This document shows, one piece after another, positions 26,562 through 40,227 of a stretch of DNA of 64,000 nucleotides; the first letter of the stretch is position 1, and the number at the start of each line of letters is the position of its first letter. Below the pieces are notes generated by a model, which did no database searches, was not told the origin of the DNA, and was given only the letters and a program-made list of their open reading frames with translations. This DNA is from Acidobacteriota bacterium. Lineage in GTDB: Bacteria; Acidobacteriota; Vicinamibacteria; Vicinamibacterales; UBA2999. The translations under genes were made by a program, and so were the position numbers. Location of the stretch: contig JADZCN010000039.1 of the NCBI GenBank assembly GCA_020851565.1, forward strand, positions 1 through 64,000, in the 5' to 3' direction.

Positions 26562-28304
26562 ATGCGTGTGTCCCTTCGAACCGCGCTCTGGTCCGCCCTG
26601 CTGGTCGCGGGCAGCACCCTCGCCGCCCTCACCCTCTCGGCGCAGGCGCCACGCCAGGTGGACGATGCGTTGCTACTGAGCCCGCCGGCTGGAGAGTGGC
26701 TGACCTACGGGCGGGACTACGCCGAGACCCATCACAGCCCCCTCACCCAGATCGATCAATCGAACGTGGCGCGGCTGGGCGTGGCGTGGTCGGTGGAAGT
26801 CGGTTCGCAGGGCAAGCTCGAGACCACGCCCATCGTCCACGACGGGGTGCTCTACGGCACCTCGACGTGGAGCGTGGTGTACGCCATCGACATCGGCACG
26901 GGCACGCTCAAGTGGCGCTGGGATCCCGCGCTCGTCAAGGGCGGCTTCTCGCAGGGCGGCTCGCGGTTCTGCTGCGGCCCGGTGAACCGCGGCGTCGCCA
27001 TCTACAAGGGCAAGGTCTACGTGGGCCTGCTGGACGGGCGCCTGGTCGCACTCAACGCGCAGACCGGCCACGTGGAGTGGGCCGTGCAGACCACGCCGGT
27101 GGGCAGCGACTACTCCATCACCGGCGCCCCGCGCATCGTGAAGGGCAAGGTCCTCATCGGCAACGGGGGCGGCGAGTACGGCGTGCGCGGCTACCTCACG
27201 GCGTACGACGCGGAGAGCGGCAAGCAGGTGTGGCGCTGGTACGTCGTCCCCGGCGATCCCTCTCTGGGCATGGAGGACGCGTCGATGGAGCGCGCCGTCA
27301 AGACCTGGCGCGGCGAGTGGTGGAAGTACGGCGGCGGCGGCACGCCGTGGGACGGCATCGCCTACGACCCCGAATCCGATCTCGTCTACGTCGGCACCGG
27401 CAACGGGTCGCCGTGGAGCCGGGATCACCGCAGCCAGGGCTACGGAGACAACCTGTACCTGTCCTCGATCGTCGCGCTGCGCGCCGAGACCGGGCAGTAC
27501 GTGTGGCACTACCAGACCACGCCCGGCGACGACTGGGACTACAACGCCGCGCAGCCGATGATCCTGGCGGACCTGACCATCGACGGGAAGCCGCGCAAGG
27601 TGCTCATGCAGGCCCCGAAGAACGGCTTCTTCTACGTTCTGGACAGGCTCACGGGGGAATTCATCTCGGCGGCGCCGTTCACCACCGTCACGTGGGCCAC
27701 GCACATCGACCCCAGGACGGGCCGTCCGGTGGAGACACCCGAGGCGCGGTACGGCAAGAAGGGCGCGCGGCTCTCGCCTTCACCGGTGGGCGCACACCAT
27801 TGGCCGCCCATGGCGTACAACCCGGCGACGGGGCTGGTGTACTTCCCCGGTCAGGACACGGCATCGAACTTCCAGGCGGTGGATTCCTTCGACTTCAAGG
27901 TAGGCCAGTGGAACACCGGCACCAGGCTCGGCCAGACCGCCGGGGCTGCGGCCTCGGCGGCCGCGCCTCCCGCGCCGGCGCCGCTGCCAGGACGCCGCGG
28001 GTTCCTCGTGGCGTGGGATCCCGTGGCGCAGAAGGAACGCTGGCGCATCGACTTCAGTCCGAGCGGCGGCGTGCTCTCGACAGCCGGAAACCTGATCTTC
28101 GTCGGGGACGGCAGCGGCAGGTTCATGGCGCTCGACCCCGCCACGGGCAAGCTGTTGTGGGAACGCCAACTGCAGCCTGGCGGCGTCGCAACGCCGGTGA
28201 CGTACGAGATGAACGGCAGGCAGTTCGTCGCGGTGATGGCGGGCTCCGCCAACGGCCGGGTCTTCGGGTTCACGCTCGATGCCACGGGGGGGAAGGGGTT
28301 CTGA
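26562..28304 (+). CDS. PQQ-dependent (quinoprotein) dehydrogenase, methanol/ethanol family
   Basis: The 580-residue precursor has a signal peptide (cleavage near TLSAQA), PQQ-propeller blades and the vicinal disulfide pair C137-C138 (RFCCGPVN) that stacks on PQQ. It also has the family segment HYQTTPGDDWDYN. There is no CxxCH, so it lacks the C-terminal cytochrome domain of quinohemoprotein alcohol dehydrogenases. In the segment where characterised enzymes have the catalytic Asp (ALDPDTG-like), this protein has R307 (ALRAETG). AGAGGAGA ahead of the ATG at 26562 fixes the start. It probably oxidises an alcohol or aldehyde in the periplasm, if it is active. Confidence 0.88.
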   Translation: MRVSLRTALWSALLVAGSTLAALTLSAQAPRQVDDALLLSPPAGEWLTYGRDYAETHHSPLTQIDQSNVARLGVAWSVEVGSQGKLETTPIVHDGVLYGTSTWSVVYAIDIGTGTLKWRWDPALVKGGFSQGGSRFCCGPVNRGVAIYKGKVYVGLLDGRLVALNAQTGHVEWAVQTTPVGSDYSITGAPRIVKGKVLIGNGGGEYGVRGYLTAYDAESGKQVWRWYVVPGDPSLGMEDASMERAVKTWRGEWWKYGGGGTPWDGIAYDPESDLVYVGTGNGSPWSRDHRSQGYGDNLYLSSIVALRAETGQYVWHYQTTPGDDWDYNAAQPMILADLTIDGKPRKVLMQAPKNGFFYVLDRLTGEFISAAPFTTVTWATHIDPRTGRPVETPEARYGKKGARLSPSPVGAHHWPPMAYNPATGLVYFPGQDTASNFQAVDSFDFKVGQWNTGTRLGQTAGAAASAAAPPAPAPLPGRRGFLVAWDPVAQKERWRIDFSPSGGVLSTAGNLIFVGDGSGRFMALDPATGKLLWERQLQPGGVATPVTYEMNGRQFVAVMAGSANGRVFGFTLDATGGKGF

Positions 28305-28405
28305 GGTTCTCGGGTTCTCGGGTTCTGAGGTTCTGAGGTTCTGAGGTTCTCGGCTTCTCAGGTTCTCAGGTTCTCAGGTTCGCTGGTTCGCGGGTTCGCG
28401 GGTTC
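28291..28405. repeat. Tandem GGTTCT(C/G)(A/G)G repeat
   Basis: About 12 degenerate copies of a 9-10-bp unit follow the PQQ dehydrogenase, beginning in its last codons. They drift from GGTTCTCGG through GGTTCTGAG and GGTTCTCAG to GGTTCGCGG. It is the same family as at 8251-8292. Confidence 0.8.
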
Positions 28406-28407
28406 GC

Positions 28408-28464
28408 GGGTGCAGGGGTGATGCTCGGGGGATGAGCACCCAGCACCCTTGCACCCCTGCACCC
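28408..28464. terminator. 13-bp perfect inverted repeat between convergent genes
   Basis: GGGTGCAGGGGTG (28408-28420) pairs exactly with 28452-28464. An inner TGCTC/GAGCA stem (28422-28426 and 28434-28438) extends the hairpin. It lies between the convergent PQQ dehydrogenase and glycine-zipper genes, a plausible bidirectional terminator, though without a T-run. Confidence 0.45.
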
Positions 28465-28480
28465 GTGCACCCGTGCACCT

Positions 28481-29047
28481 TTAACGCTTCGTCGCCTCCC
28501 AGATGGAGGCGGCGCCACCGCCGATGGCCGCGCCGATGAGCGCGCCCTTCTTGCCGCCGGCGATGGCGCCGATGCCGGCGCCGGTGCCGGCGCTGCCGCC
28601 GATGATCATCGCGGTCTTGGCCACCGAGCGCTTCGGCTGGCGGCGCACGTCGGGCTCAGAGGACTCGCGGTAGACGATGCGCTCGCGTACCGGAGCGGTC
28701 TGGACGGCGGGCTGCGCGGCGGGCATGGGGGCGTAGCCCACGGGCTGCGCGAACGCCTGGCTCGCATACGCGCCCGGCTGGTAGCTGACGATGCCGGCGG
28801 CGCGGTCCACGCAGGCAAGCGCGGTGCCCTCCTGGCCGTTCACGATCACCCGCTGCATCGTCGCCTCCTGGTGCGGCGCGCACTGCACGGCGGGCATCGC
28901 CGCCTGCGCGGCGGTCATTGCCGGCAGGGCGCCTGGCACGGGCATGCTGGCCTCTGCCGTTGTCGATTGCATCTGGCCGGCGGCCATGAGCGCGATGCCG
29001 CCCGCGACCAGGCCCCCAAGGGCCGAACCCAGAATCACCTTCACCAT
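28481..29047 (-). CDS. Exported or membrane glycine-zipper protein
   Basis: The 188-residue protein has an N-terminal hydrophobic segment (residues 4-24, signal or anchor). A variable Ala/Pro-rich middle with two Cys (C56 and C79) follows. The C terminus has glycine-zipper repeats (IIGGSAGTGAGIGAIAGG, then ALIGAAIGGGAASIWE) of the kind found in outer-membrane lipoproteins and stress proteins. A good AGGGGGAGA site precedes the ATG. No specific function can be assigned. Confidence 0.7.
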   Translation of the reverse strand: MVKVILGSALGGLVAGGIALMAAGQMQSTTAEASMPVPGALPAMTAAQAAMPAVQCAPHQEATMQRVIVNGQEGTALACVDRAAGIVSYQPGAYASQAFAQPVGYAPMPAAQPAVQTAPVRERIVYRESSEPDVRRQPKRSVAKTAMIIGGSAGTGAGIGAIAGGKKGALIGAAIGGGAASIWEATKR

Positions 29048-29216
29048 GATCGTCTCCCCCTTGCCCCGGCTGGGTCCAAGGAGCGTGCCACCGTGGGCAG
29101 GCGGATGAAGGCCGTGAAATCAGGCTAAAATCGAGGGTTTTGGTGAAACCGGCCGATTGGCGCGTGCGGAAATGTCTACGATTGTGGTCACCTCGGCCGC
29201 AGCCGGGTGGACGCCC

Positions 29217-30185
29217 TCAGGCGCCCCGGAACCACGCGACGGTGCGGCGGAGCCCTTCCTCGAAGAGCACGCTGGGCGCGTAGCCGAGCAGGCGCGCGGC
29301 CTTATCGATGGATGCCTGCGAGTCGCGAACGTCGCCGATGCGTGGAGGCCCGTAGACGGGCGTGAGGCTCGTGCCGAGAATGCCCTGCAGCACACGCAGC
29401 AGCTCGTTCAGGGACACGCGGCCGGCCGTCGCCACGTTGATGGCCTCGCCCGCCGCCCGCGGCGCCTCACACGCGCGCAGCACGCCGTCCACGACGTTGG
29501 CCACGTAGGTGAAGTCGCGCGTCTGCTCGCCATCGCCGTGGATGGTGGGCGCCTGCCCGGCCAGCAGCCACTTGATGAAGAGTGAGATCACGCCCGAATA
29601 CGGCGAGCCGGGATCCTGCCGGGGCCCGAAGACGTTGAAGTAGCGAATGCTCACCGTCTCGAGGCCGTAGAGGCGCGTGAACTGCCTCATGTACTGTTCG
29701 CCGACCACCTTCTGCAGGGCGTACGGCGAGAGCGGATCCGTCGGCATCTCCTCGTGCTTCGGCAGCGTCGGCGTGTCGCCGTACTCGGACGAGGAGCCGG
29801 CGAAGACGACCCGCCTGACGCCGGCGTCGCGCGCGGCCACCAGCACGTTGAGCGTGGCGTCGATGTTCGCGCGGTTCGACGCGATCGGGTCCTGCACCGA
29901 GCGCGGCACCGACGGAATGGCGGCCTGGTGCAGCACGTAGTCGGCGCCCGCGCAGGCCCGCCGCGCCACGTCGAGGTCCGCCAGGTCGCCCTCGACGACC
30001 TCCAGACGTGAGGCGGCGTCCGCCGCGCCATCCCGGACGGCGGCTGCCAGGGCCGCGTCGATGTTCTCGCGCTTGCCGGTGCTGAAATTGTCGGCCACGC
30101 GCACCATGTGCCCGCGCCGAAGCAGCTCTTCGACCAGGTGCGATCCAATGAACCCGGCCCCGCCTGTCACCGTGTAGCGCGCCAT
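29217..30185 (-). CDS. NAD-dependent sugar-nucleotide epimerase/dehydratase
   Basis: An extended SDR of 322 residues with TGGAGFIGSH at residues 7-16, the Tyr-Lys pair in SPYALQKV and the family segment RYFNVFGPRQDP. It resembles UDP-glucose/UDP-N-acetylglucosamine 4-epimerases (GalE/WbpP type), which supply sugars for surface polysaccharide. The exact substrate is undetermined. The neighbours are not glycan genes. The stretch to the next leftward gene includes a GTGCTTTGAACC repeat. Confidence 0.88.
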   Translation of the reverse strand: MARYTVTGGAGFIGSHLVEELLRRGHMVRVADNFSTGKRENIDAALAAAVRDGAADAASRLEVVEGDLADLDVARRACAGADYVLHQAAIPSVPRSVQDPIASNRANIDATLNVLVAARDAGVRRVVFAGSSSEYGDTPTLPKHEEMPTDPLSPYALQKVVGEQYMRQFTRLYGLETVSIRYFNVFGPRQDPGSPYSGVISLFIKWLLAGQAPTIHGDGEQTRDFTYVANVVDGVLRACEAPRAAGEAINVATAGRVSLNELLRVLQGILGTSLTPVYGPPRIGDVRDSQASIDKAARLLGYAPSVLFEEGLRRTVAWFRGA

Positions 30186-30258
30186 CCAACTCCTCGACGA
30201 GGTCCTTATCGGCGCCCGCGTCCTGCGACTTCAGCCTGCCGCCGCGAACCTCCGTGCT

Positions 30259-30340
30259 TTGAACCTGTCGTGCTTTGAACCTGTCGTGCTTTGAACCCGT
30301 CGTGCCTTGAACCCGTCGTGCCTTGAACCCTCGTGCGTTG
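30259..30340. repeat. Tandem CGTGC(T/C)TTGAACC(T/C)GT repeat, downstream of the amidohydrolase
   Basis: Five to six copies of a 15-17-bp unit end just before the amidohydrolase stop. The same family, in the same orientation, occupies 31521-31650 on the other side of that gene. Confidence 0.8.
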
Positions 30341-30352
30341 ACCCCCCGTGCC

Positions 30353-31504
30353 CTACTCCCACCCATCCTTCGGCAGGCCCGGGACCAGCGCCAGTGCGTT
30401 CCGGAAGTACAGCTTCTTCAGCACCTCGTCCGGCAGGTCCATGCCGTACAGCTTCCAGAACGCGTGGTAGTCGCGGTAGTAGTCGAAGTACTCGTCGGCC
30501 GTTTCGAACGTGCGCCAGTAGTACGGGAACTCGTCGGGCTGGAAGCTGTCCTTGCCGAAGAGCACGCGGTCCTGATTCTTCACGAAGAAGGCCCGTGCGG
30601 CACGGGGCTGGCGGCCCAGCTCGGCGAGGATGGCCGCCACCTCGAGGTGGACGTTGGGCATCGTATCGAGCATCTGCTGCGCCTTGGCGAGATCGTTGGC
30701 GCGGTAGCCGAAGTGGGCCGCGATGAACGTGGTCGTCGGGTGCTTGCGGAACATCCGGTCGCGCTCGGCCAGCAGTTCCTCGAAGCGCGGGAACTCACCC
30801 GCCGGATAGCGGCGATCCGCGAAGAGCGCGAGCTCCAGCCAGCGCTCGTTGTGGACGTCGATAGGCTCGAAGAACTCCTGCGGCTCGGCGGTGTGGATGA
30901 GGACCGGCACGCCCAGCCGCCCGCACGTCGCCCAGATGAGATCGAGCGCGGGGTCGTCCACGGCGAGGCGCGAGCCGTCGGCCTTGCGCAGGCGGAGGCC
31001 GAGGTCCTTGAAGATTTTCAGCCCGCGCGCGCCGGCCCTGATGTCGCGTTCGAGCTGGGCGGCCGCCTTCTCGGACCACCCGGGCGTGCCCACGCCCGTG
31101 AAATCCACGTTGGCGAACAGCACCATGCGGTCGCGGTGCGGGCTCTTCGCGATGGCGTCCAGTCCCTGGCGGAGCCGGTCGCCCGTGCCGCCGCTCAGGT
31201 TGACCAGGATGCGGAGGTTGTTGGCGTCCATGCCCGCCACCACCCGCTCGAACTGCTCGGGGCTGATGGGTGTGGGCTGGTGGCTGTGGATGTCGATGAC
31301 CGGGAACTTCGCCTTCGGGACGGGATGCTCCGCCACCTTCAGCGTGCTTCGCGGCTTGTAGTCGATGATGCTGAGCGGCGGGAACTCCGGCGTCCGCCCC
31401 GCGCCGGGCCGCCCCCGCTGCACGCCCGGCCCTTGCTGCGCCAGCAGCGTCCCCCCCACCACCACGGCGGCCAGGGCCGCAGCTTTCATCACCGAGCGTC
31501 GCAT
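30353..31504 (-). CDS. Exported amidohydrolase-family (amidohydrolase 2-like) metal hydrolase
   Basis: The 383-residue protein has a signal peptide (MKAAALAAVVVGGTLLAQQ). A TIM-barrel amidohydrolase domain opens with the metal-binding VIDIHSH. Further likely ligands are His in LIHTAEP and FIAAHFG and a late Asp in LFGKDSF. This resembles the ACMSD/amidohydrolase 2 group (decarboxylases and hydrolases); the substrate is unknown. It lies immediately upstream of the RNase P RNA gene's 3' end and is flanked on both sides by the same tandem repeat family. Confidence 0.85.
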   Translation of the reverse strand: MRRSVMKAAALAAVVVGGTLLAQQGPGVQRGRPGAGRTPEFPPLSIIDYKPRSTLKVAEHPVPKAKFPVIDIHSHQPTPISPEQFERVVAGMDANNLRILVNLSGGTGDRLRQGLDAIAKSPHRDRMVLFANVDFTGVGTPGWSEKAAAQLERDIRAGARGLKIFKDLGLRLRKADGSRLAVDDPALDLIWATCGRLGVPVLIHTAEPQEFFEPIDVHNERWLELALFADRRYPAGEFPRFEELLAERDRMFRKHPTTTFIAAHFGYRANDLAKAQQMLDTMPNVHLEVAAILAELGRQPRAARAFFVKNQDRVLFGKDSFQPDEFPYYWRTFETADEYFDYYRDYHAFWKLYGMDLPDEVLKKLYFRNALALVPGLPKDGWE

Positions 31505-31520
31505 CGTGTGCTCTTGAACC

Positions 31521-31650
31521 TACGTGCTTTGAACGTCCGTGCTTTGAACGTCCGTGCTTCGAACGTCCGTGCTTTGAACGTCCGTGCTTTGAACGTCCGT
31601 GCTTCGAACATCCGTGCTTCGAACCTTCGTGCTTTGAACCTTCGTGCCAA
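31521..31650. repeat. Tandem GTGCTTTGAACGTCC repeat (15-bp unit, about nine copies)
   Basis: Near-perfect 15-bp units (GTGCTT(T/C)GAAC(G/C)(T/A)(C/T)C) run from just upstream of the amidohydrolase start to 3 bp before the 3' end of the RNase P RNA. It is the most regular array in the window. Translation in any frame gives only KARTF-like repeats. Confidence 0.9.
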
Positions 31651-31653
31651 AGC

Positions 31654-32289
31654 GCCGCAGTGAGCCGATAAGCCGAATTCTGTCCCCCTCGACGCGCATC
31701 GGCTCGCGCCGACGCTCGCTCGGGATGACGACCATTCCTCTAGTCCCGGCATTGCTGACGGGATCCAGCGACCGACCCGGAGGCCTCGGGTGGACCACCC
31801 GTGCGGCCGAAGCCGCGCGCCCCCCTATTTGGTCTTGCTCCGTGCGGGGTTTTGCCTGCCACCCCTGTTACCAGGGGCGCGGTGCGCTCTTACCGCACCA
31901 TTTCACCCTTACCTCGGACGGGCCGGATAGGTCGCGTCGGGATTACCCGCCTTCTTGGACGGGAGTGACGGGGCTCCTGCCCCGCCACTCCGCCCGCGCA
32001 CTTGGAAGGGAGTGACGGCGCCCCTGCCCCGCCACTCCACCCGCGCACTTGGAAGAGAGTGGCGGGGGCCCTGCCCCGCCACTCCTCACGACCTATCCGA
32101 CCCGCCCGCGGCGGTATCTTTTCTGTGCCACTGTTCCGTCGGGTCGCCCCGCCCGGGTGTTACCCGGCGCACTGTCCTGCTGGAGTTCGGACTTTCCTCT
32201 CCCGGTGGCGGTTCCGCACGCGCCTTGCTCCTTGCGAAGCCGGCCACGCGAGGCCTTTCACCGGCAGCGGTCGTCTGGCTCACTGCGGC
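31654..32289 (-). ncRNA. rnpB: RNase P RNA (type A-like) with expanded P12
   Basis: This is the catalytic RNA of RNase P, which matures tRNA 5' ends. On the minus strand the conserved blocks are in order: GAGGAAAGTCCG (32199-32188), CAGTGGCACAGAAAAG, GGTAAGGGTGAAA with GGTGCGGTAAGAGCGCACCG (about 31914-31878), GAGCAAGACCAAATAGGGG, AGAGGAATGGTCGTC (near 31740) and ACAGAATTCGGCTTATCG (31683-31666). The P1 helix is a perfect 13-bp pairing of 32289-32277 with 31666-31654, which sets both ends. At 636 nt the gene is far longer than the usual 350-450 nt. Most of the excess is a triple hairpin insertion in P12. Annotated ORFs across this span are spurious. Confidence 0.95.
31954..32090 (-). repeat. 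Three tandem 47-nt hairpin units inside the P12 arm of RNase P RNA
   Basis: On the plus strand, units start at 31954, 32001 and 32048 with an exact 47-bp period (the last is slightly shortened). In the RNA each contains a stem GAGTGGCGGGG ... CC(C/G)C(C/T)ACTC plus the linker CTTCCAAGTGCGCGGG. Several stem changes are compensatory or G-U compatible. The array is enclosed by a 14-bp helix, 31921-31934 paired with 32089-32102 (GGCCGGATAGGTCG type), identifiable as P12. Confidence 0.9.
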
Positions 32290-32296
32290 AGCTTCA

Positions 32297-32302
32297 AGTG
32301 TA
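32297..32302 (-). promoter_or_regulatory. -10 element of the RNase P RNA promoter
   Basis: Read on the minus strand this is TACACT, seven bases before the first nucleotide of the P1 helix. That places the transcription start at the mature 5' end. No good -35 was found: its expected position falls in the 19-bp tandem repeat that begins at 32310. Confidence 0.5.
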
Positions 32303-32309
32303 TCAACAA

Positions 32310-32394
32310 GTCGGGAGGGGCTGACGAAGTCGGGAGAGGCTCACGCAGTCGGGAGGGGCTGACGCAGTCGGGAGGGACTGACGAAGTCGGGAGG
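32310..32394. repeat. 19-bp tandem repeat GTCGGGAGGGGCTGACGAA (about 4.5 copies)
   Basis: Exact 19-bp periodicity (starts at 32310, 32329, 32348, 32367 and 32386), directly upstream of the RNase P RNA -10 element. It belongs to the GTCGGGAG family also seen at 42212-42275, 50247-50345, 52872-52896 and 59955-60015. Confidence 0.85.
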
Positions 32395-32466
32395 AAGACG
32401 GCGCCGGGAGGAGCAACGGTGGTTGCATCGGCCGCAACCGCGGTTCACTGAGCACGCGTGGCCAAG

Positions 32467-32482
32467 GACAACCGGGGTTGTC
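32467..32482. promoter_or_regulatory. Palindrome GACAACCGGGGTTGTC
   Basis: A perfect 16-bp inverted repeat about 80 bp upstream of the four-helix-bundle gene. A second hairpin, GGTTGC ... GCAACC, lies near 32420-32440. It could be an operator or a small structured leader, and its function is unknown. Confidence 0.35.
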
Positions 32483-32561
32483 ATTGCCTGGTAACGCTCA
32501 GCCGGCAATCCGCCTGTTTCACGGCCAGTCCCCTGGCACCGAGACTGCACTGCGCCTGACC

Positions 32562-32921
32562 ATGGAACCCATTCGCTCGTTTCGGGACCTGGAAGTCTGG
32601 CAACGGTCGATGGACCTGGTCGACATGGTCATCGCCGCTTCGCGTGAACTGCCGCGGCAGGAGTTCGACTTGCGCCGTCAGATGCGCGACGCGGCAATCT
32701 CAATCCCTGCCAACGCCGCCGAAGGATGGCGGCGGAAGAAACGGCGAGCCGCCTACCAGAACCACGTCTCGATTGCGATGGGATCACAGGGAGAGCTCGA
32801 AACCGAGTTCGAGGTGGCCTTTCGAAACCACCTTCTGGACCGCGATCGCTGCCAGGCCCTCGTCGATCTCAACCGCCGCGTCGGAGTCATGCTGGACCGC
32901 CTGCACGACAGCCTGGACTGA
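32562..32921 (+). CDS. Four helix bundle protein (23S rRNA intervening-sequence protein family)
   Basis: The 119-residue protein shows the family start SFRDLEVWQRSMDLVDMV and the core RRQMRDAAISIPANAAEGWRR that define the S23/IVP four-helix-bundle family. Members are encoded inside 23S rRNA intervening sequences or as free-standing genes. A related fold (Avd) serves diversity-generating retroelements. There is no reverse transcriptase or rRNA here, so this is a stand-alone copy with an unknown role. It is divergent from the RNase P RNA gene. Confidence 0.88.
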   Translation: MEPIRSFRDLEVWQRSMDLVDMVIAASRELPRQEFDLRRQMRDAAISIPANAAEGWRRKKRRAAYQNHVSIAMGSQGELETEFEVAFRNHLLDRDRCQALVDLNRRVGVMLDRLHDSLD

Positions 32922-33049
32922 CCGCCTGCCCAGCTCGCCTGCCGACGCGTTCCGGGCGTGTCCCGCCCTCGCGTTGGCAAGTCTCACCGGACGGCCCGTC
33001 CCGTCGCGATCGCCTCCCGTCGCGTTCTCACTCCTCCCGACGCGGCTCG

Positions 33050-39318
<6,269 letters not shown>

Positions 39319-39384
39319 AGGGCGCGCGGTGGTGTCAACGCGCGGATCGCCCGTTAATGCTTGCAGGGCTGAGCTTTGCGGCCC

Positions 39385-40164
39385 TCAAGGGCGGAAGAGT
39401 CGGTGAAAGTTCATCGAGACCGTCCGGGCCAGCTCACCCGGCGTCACGCCGCGTCCCTCGGCCACCACTTCCACCACGCGCTTCACGTACGCCGGCTCGT
39501 TCCGCCTGCCGCGAAACGGCGTGGGCGCCAGATAGGGGCTGTCGGTCTCCACCAGCAGCCTCTCCGCCGGGATCCGGGCCGCGGCCGCGCGCAGTTCCGC
39601 GGCCTTCGGGAACGAGACGATGCCGGGGATCGAAACGTAGTAGCCGGTCGCGAGGGCCCGCTCCGCGGCCGCCACGTCGCCGGAGAAGCAGTGAAACACC
39701 CCTGTCGTATCGACGCCGCCGCGCTCGCCGAGGATCCTCAGGGTGTCCTCCTCGGCCTCCCGGGTATGGATGACCACGGGCAGGCCGCGCGCGCGGGCCA
39801 CGCCGAGCTGCGCGCGGAACACGGCCTGCTGCACCTCGCGCGGCGAGAAGTCGTAGTGGTAGTCCAACCCGATCTCCCCCACGGCCCGCGCGGCCGGCAG
39901 CGCATCGAGCCGACGCTCGACGAGCCGGGCCGCCTCTTCCAGATCCGACGCGAAGAGGTGCGCATGGTGCGGGTGGACCCCCACCGCGAAGCGGCACTCC
40001 GGCCACGCCTGGATCACGCGCGCGGCCTGCGCGATCTCGGCGTCGTCCTCAGCCGCGAGGATCACGAGCGCGGAGAGGACGCCCGCCTCCCGCGCCCGGG
40101 CGACCACGGCGTCGAGGTCCTCGGCGAACTCCTCGCCGGCGATGTGGCAGTGGGAGTCGATCAT
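39385..40164 (-). CDS. tatD: TatD-family metal-dependent DNase/hydrolase
   Basis: The 259-residue protein has the TatD hallmarks: MIDSHCHI with the first metal pair, the GEIGLDYHYD segment, HTREAEEDTL, HCFSGD and a late VETDSPYLAP. TatD proteins are Mg/Mn-dependent 3'-5' exonucleases of the TIM-barrel amidohydrolase group. It follows metG after a spacer of 63 bp made wholly of short repeats, the usual metG-tatD pairing in bacteria. Confidence 0.95.
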   Translation of the reverse strand: MIDSHCHIAGEEFAEDLDAVVARAREAGVLSALVILAAEDDAEIAQAARVIQAWPECRFAVGVHPHHAHLFASDLEEAARLVERRLDALPAARAVGEIGLDYHYDFSPREVQQAVFRAQLGVARARGLPVVIHTREAEEDTLRILGERGGVDTTGVFHCFSGDVAAAERALATGYYVSIPGIVSFPKAAELRAAAARIPAERLLVETDSPYLAPTPFRGRRNEPAYVKRVVEVVAEGRGVTPGELARTVSMNFHRLFRP

Positions 40165-40167
40165 GTC

Positions 40168-40223
40168 GGGAACCGGGAACCGGGAACCGGGAGCCGGGAG
40201 CCGGGAGCCGGGAGCCGGGGGTC
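40168..40223. repeat. 7-bp tandem repeat GGGA(A/G)CC
   Basis: About eight copies of GGGAACC drifting to GGGAGCC fill the metG-tatD spacer and end 4 bp after the tatD start and 5 bp before the metG stop. Related GGGAACCGGGAGTC repeats occur at 59955-59990. Confidence 0.8.
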
Positions 40224-40227
40224 GGCG

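Noticed and set aside
28305-28480. tRNA-like TTCG motifs in the GGTTCGCGGG repeats
   Set aside because: No acceptor, D or anticodon arms can be folded. The motif is part of a tandem repeat.
31644-32451. Several overlapping frames of 90-150 codons across 31.6-32.4 kb
   Set aside because: The region is the RNase P RNA gene with all conserved blocks present, so these frames are not proteins.
32562-32921. Avd accessory protein of a diversity-generating retroelement
   Set aside because: The fold family is shared, but there is no reverse transcriptase, template repeat or variable repeat in the surroundings.
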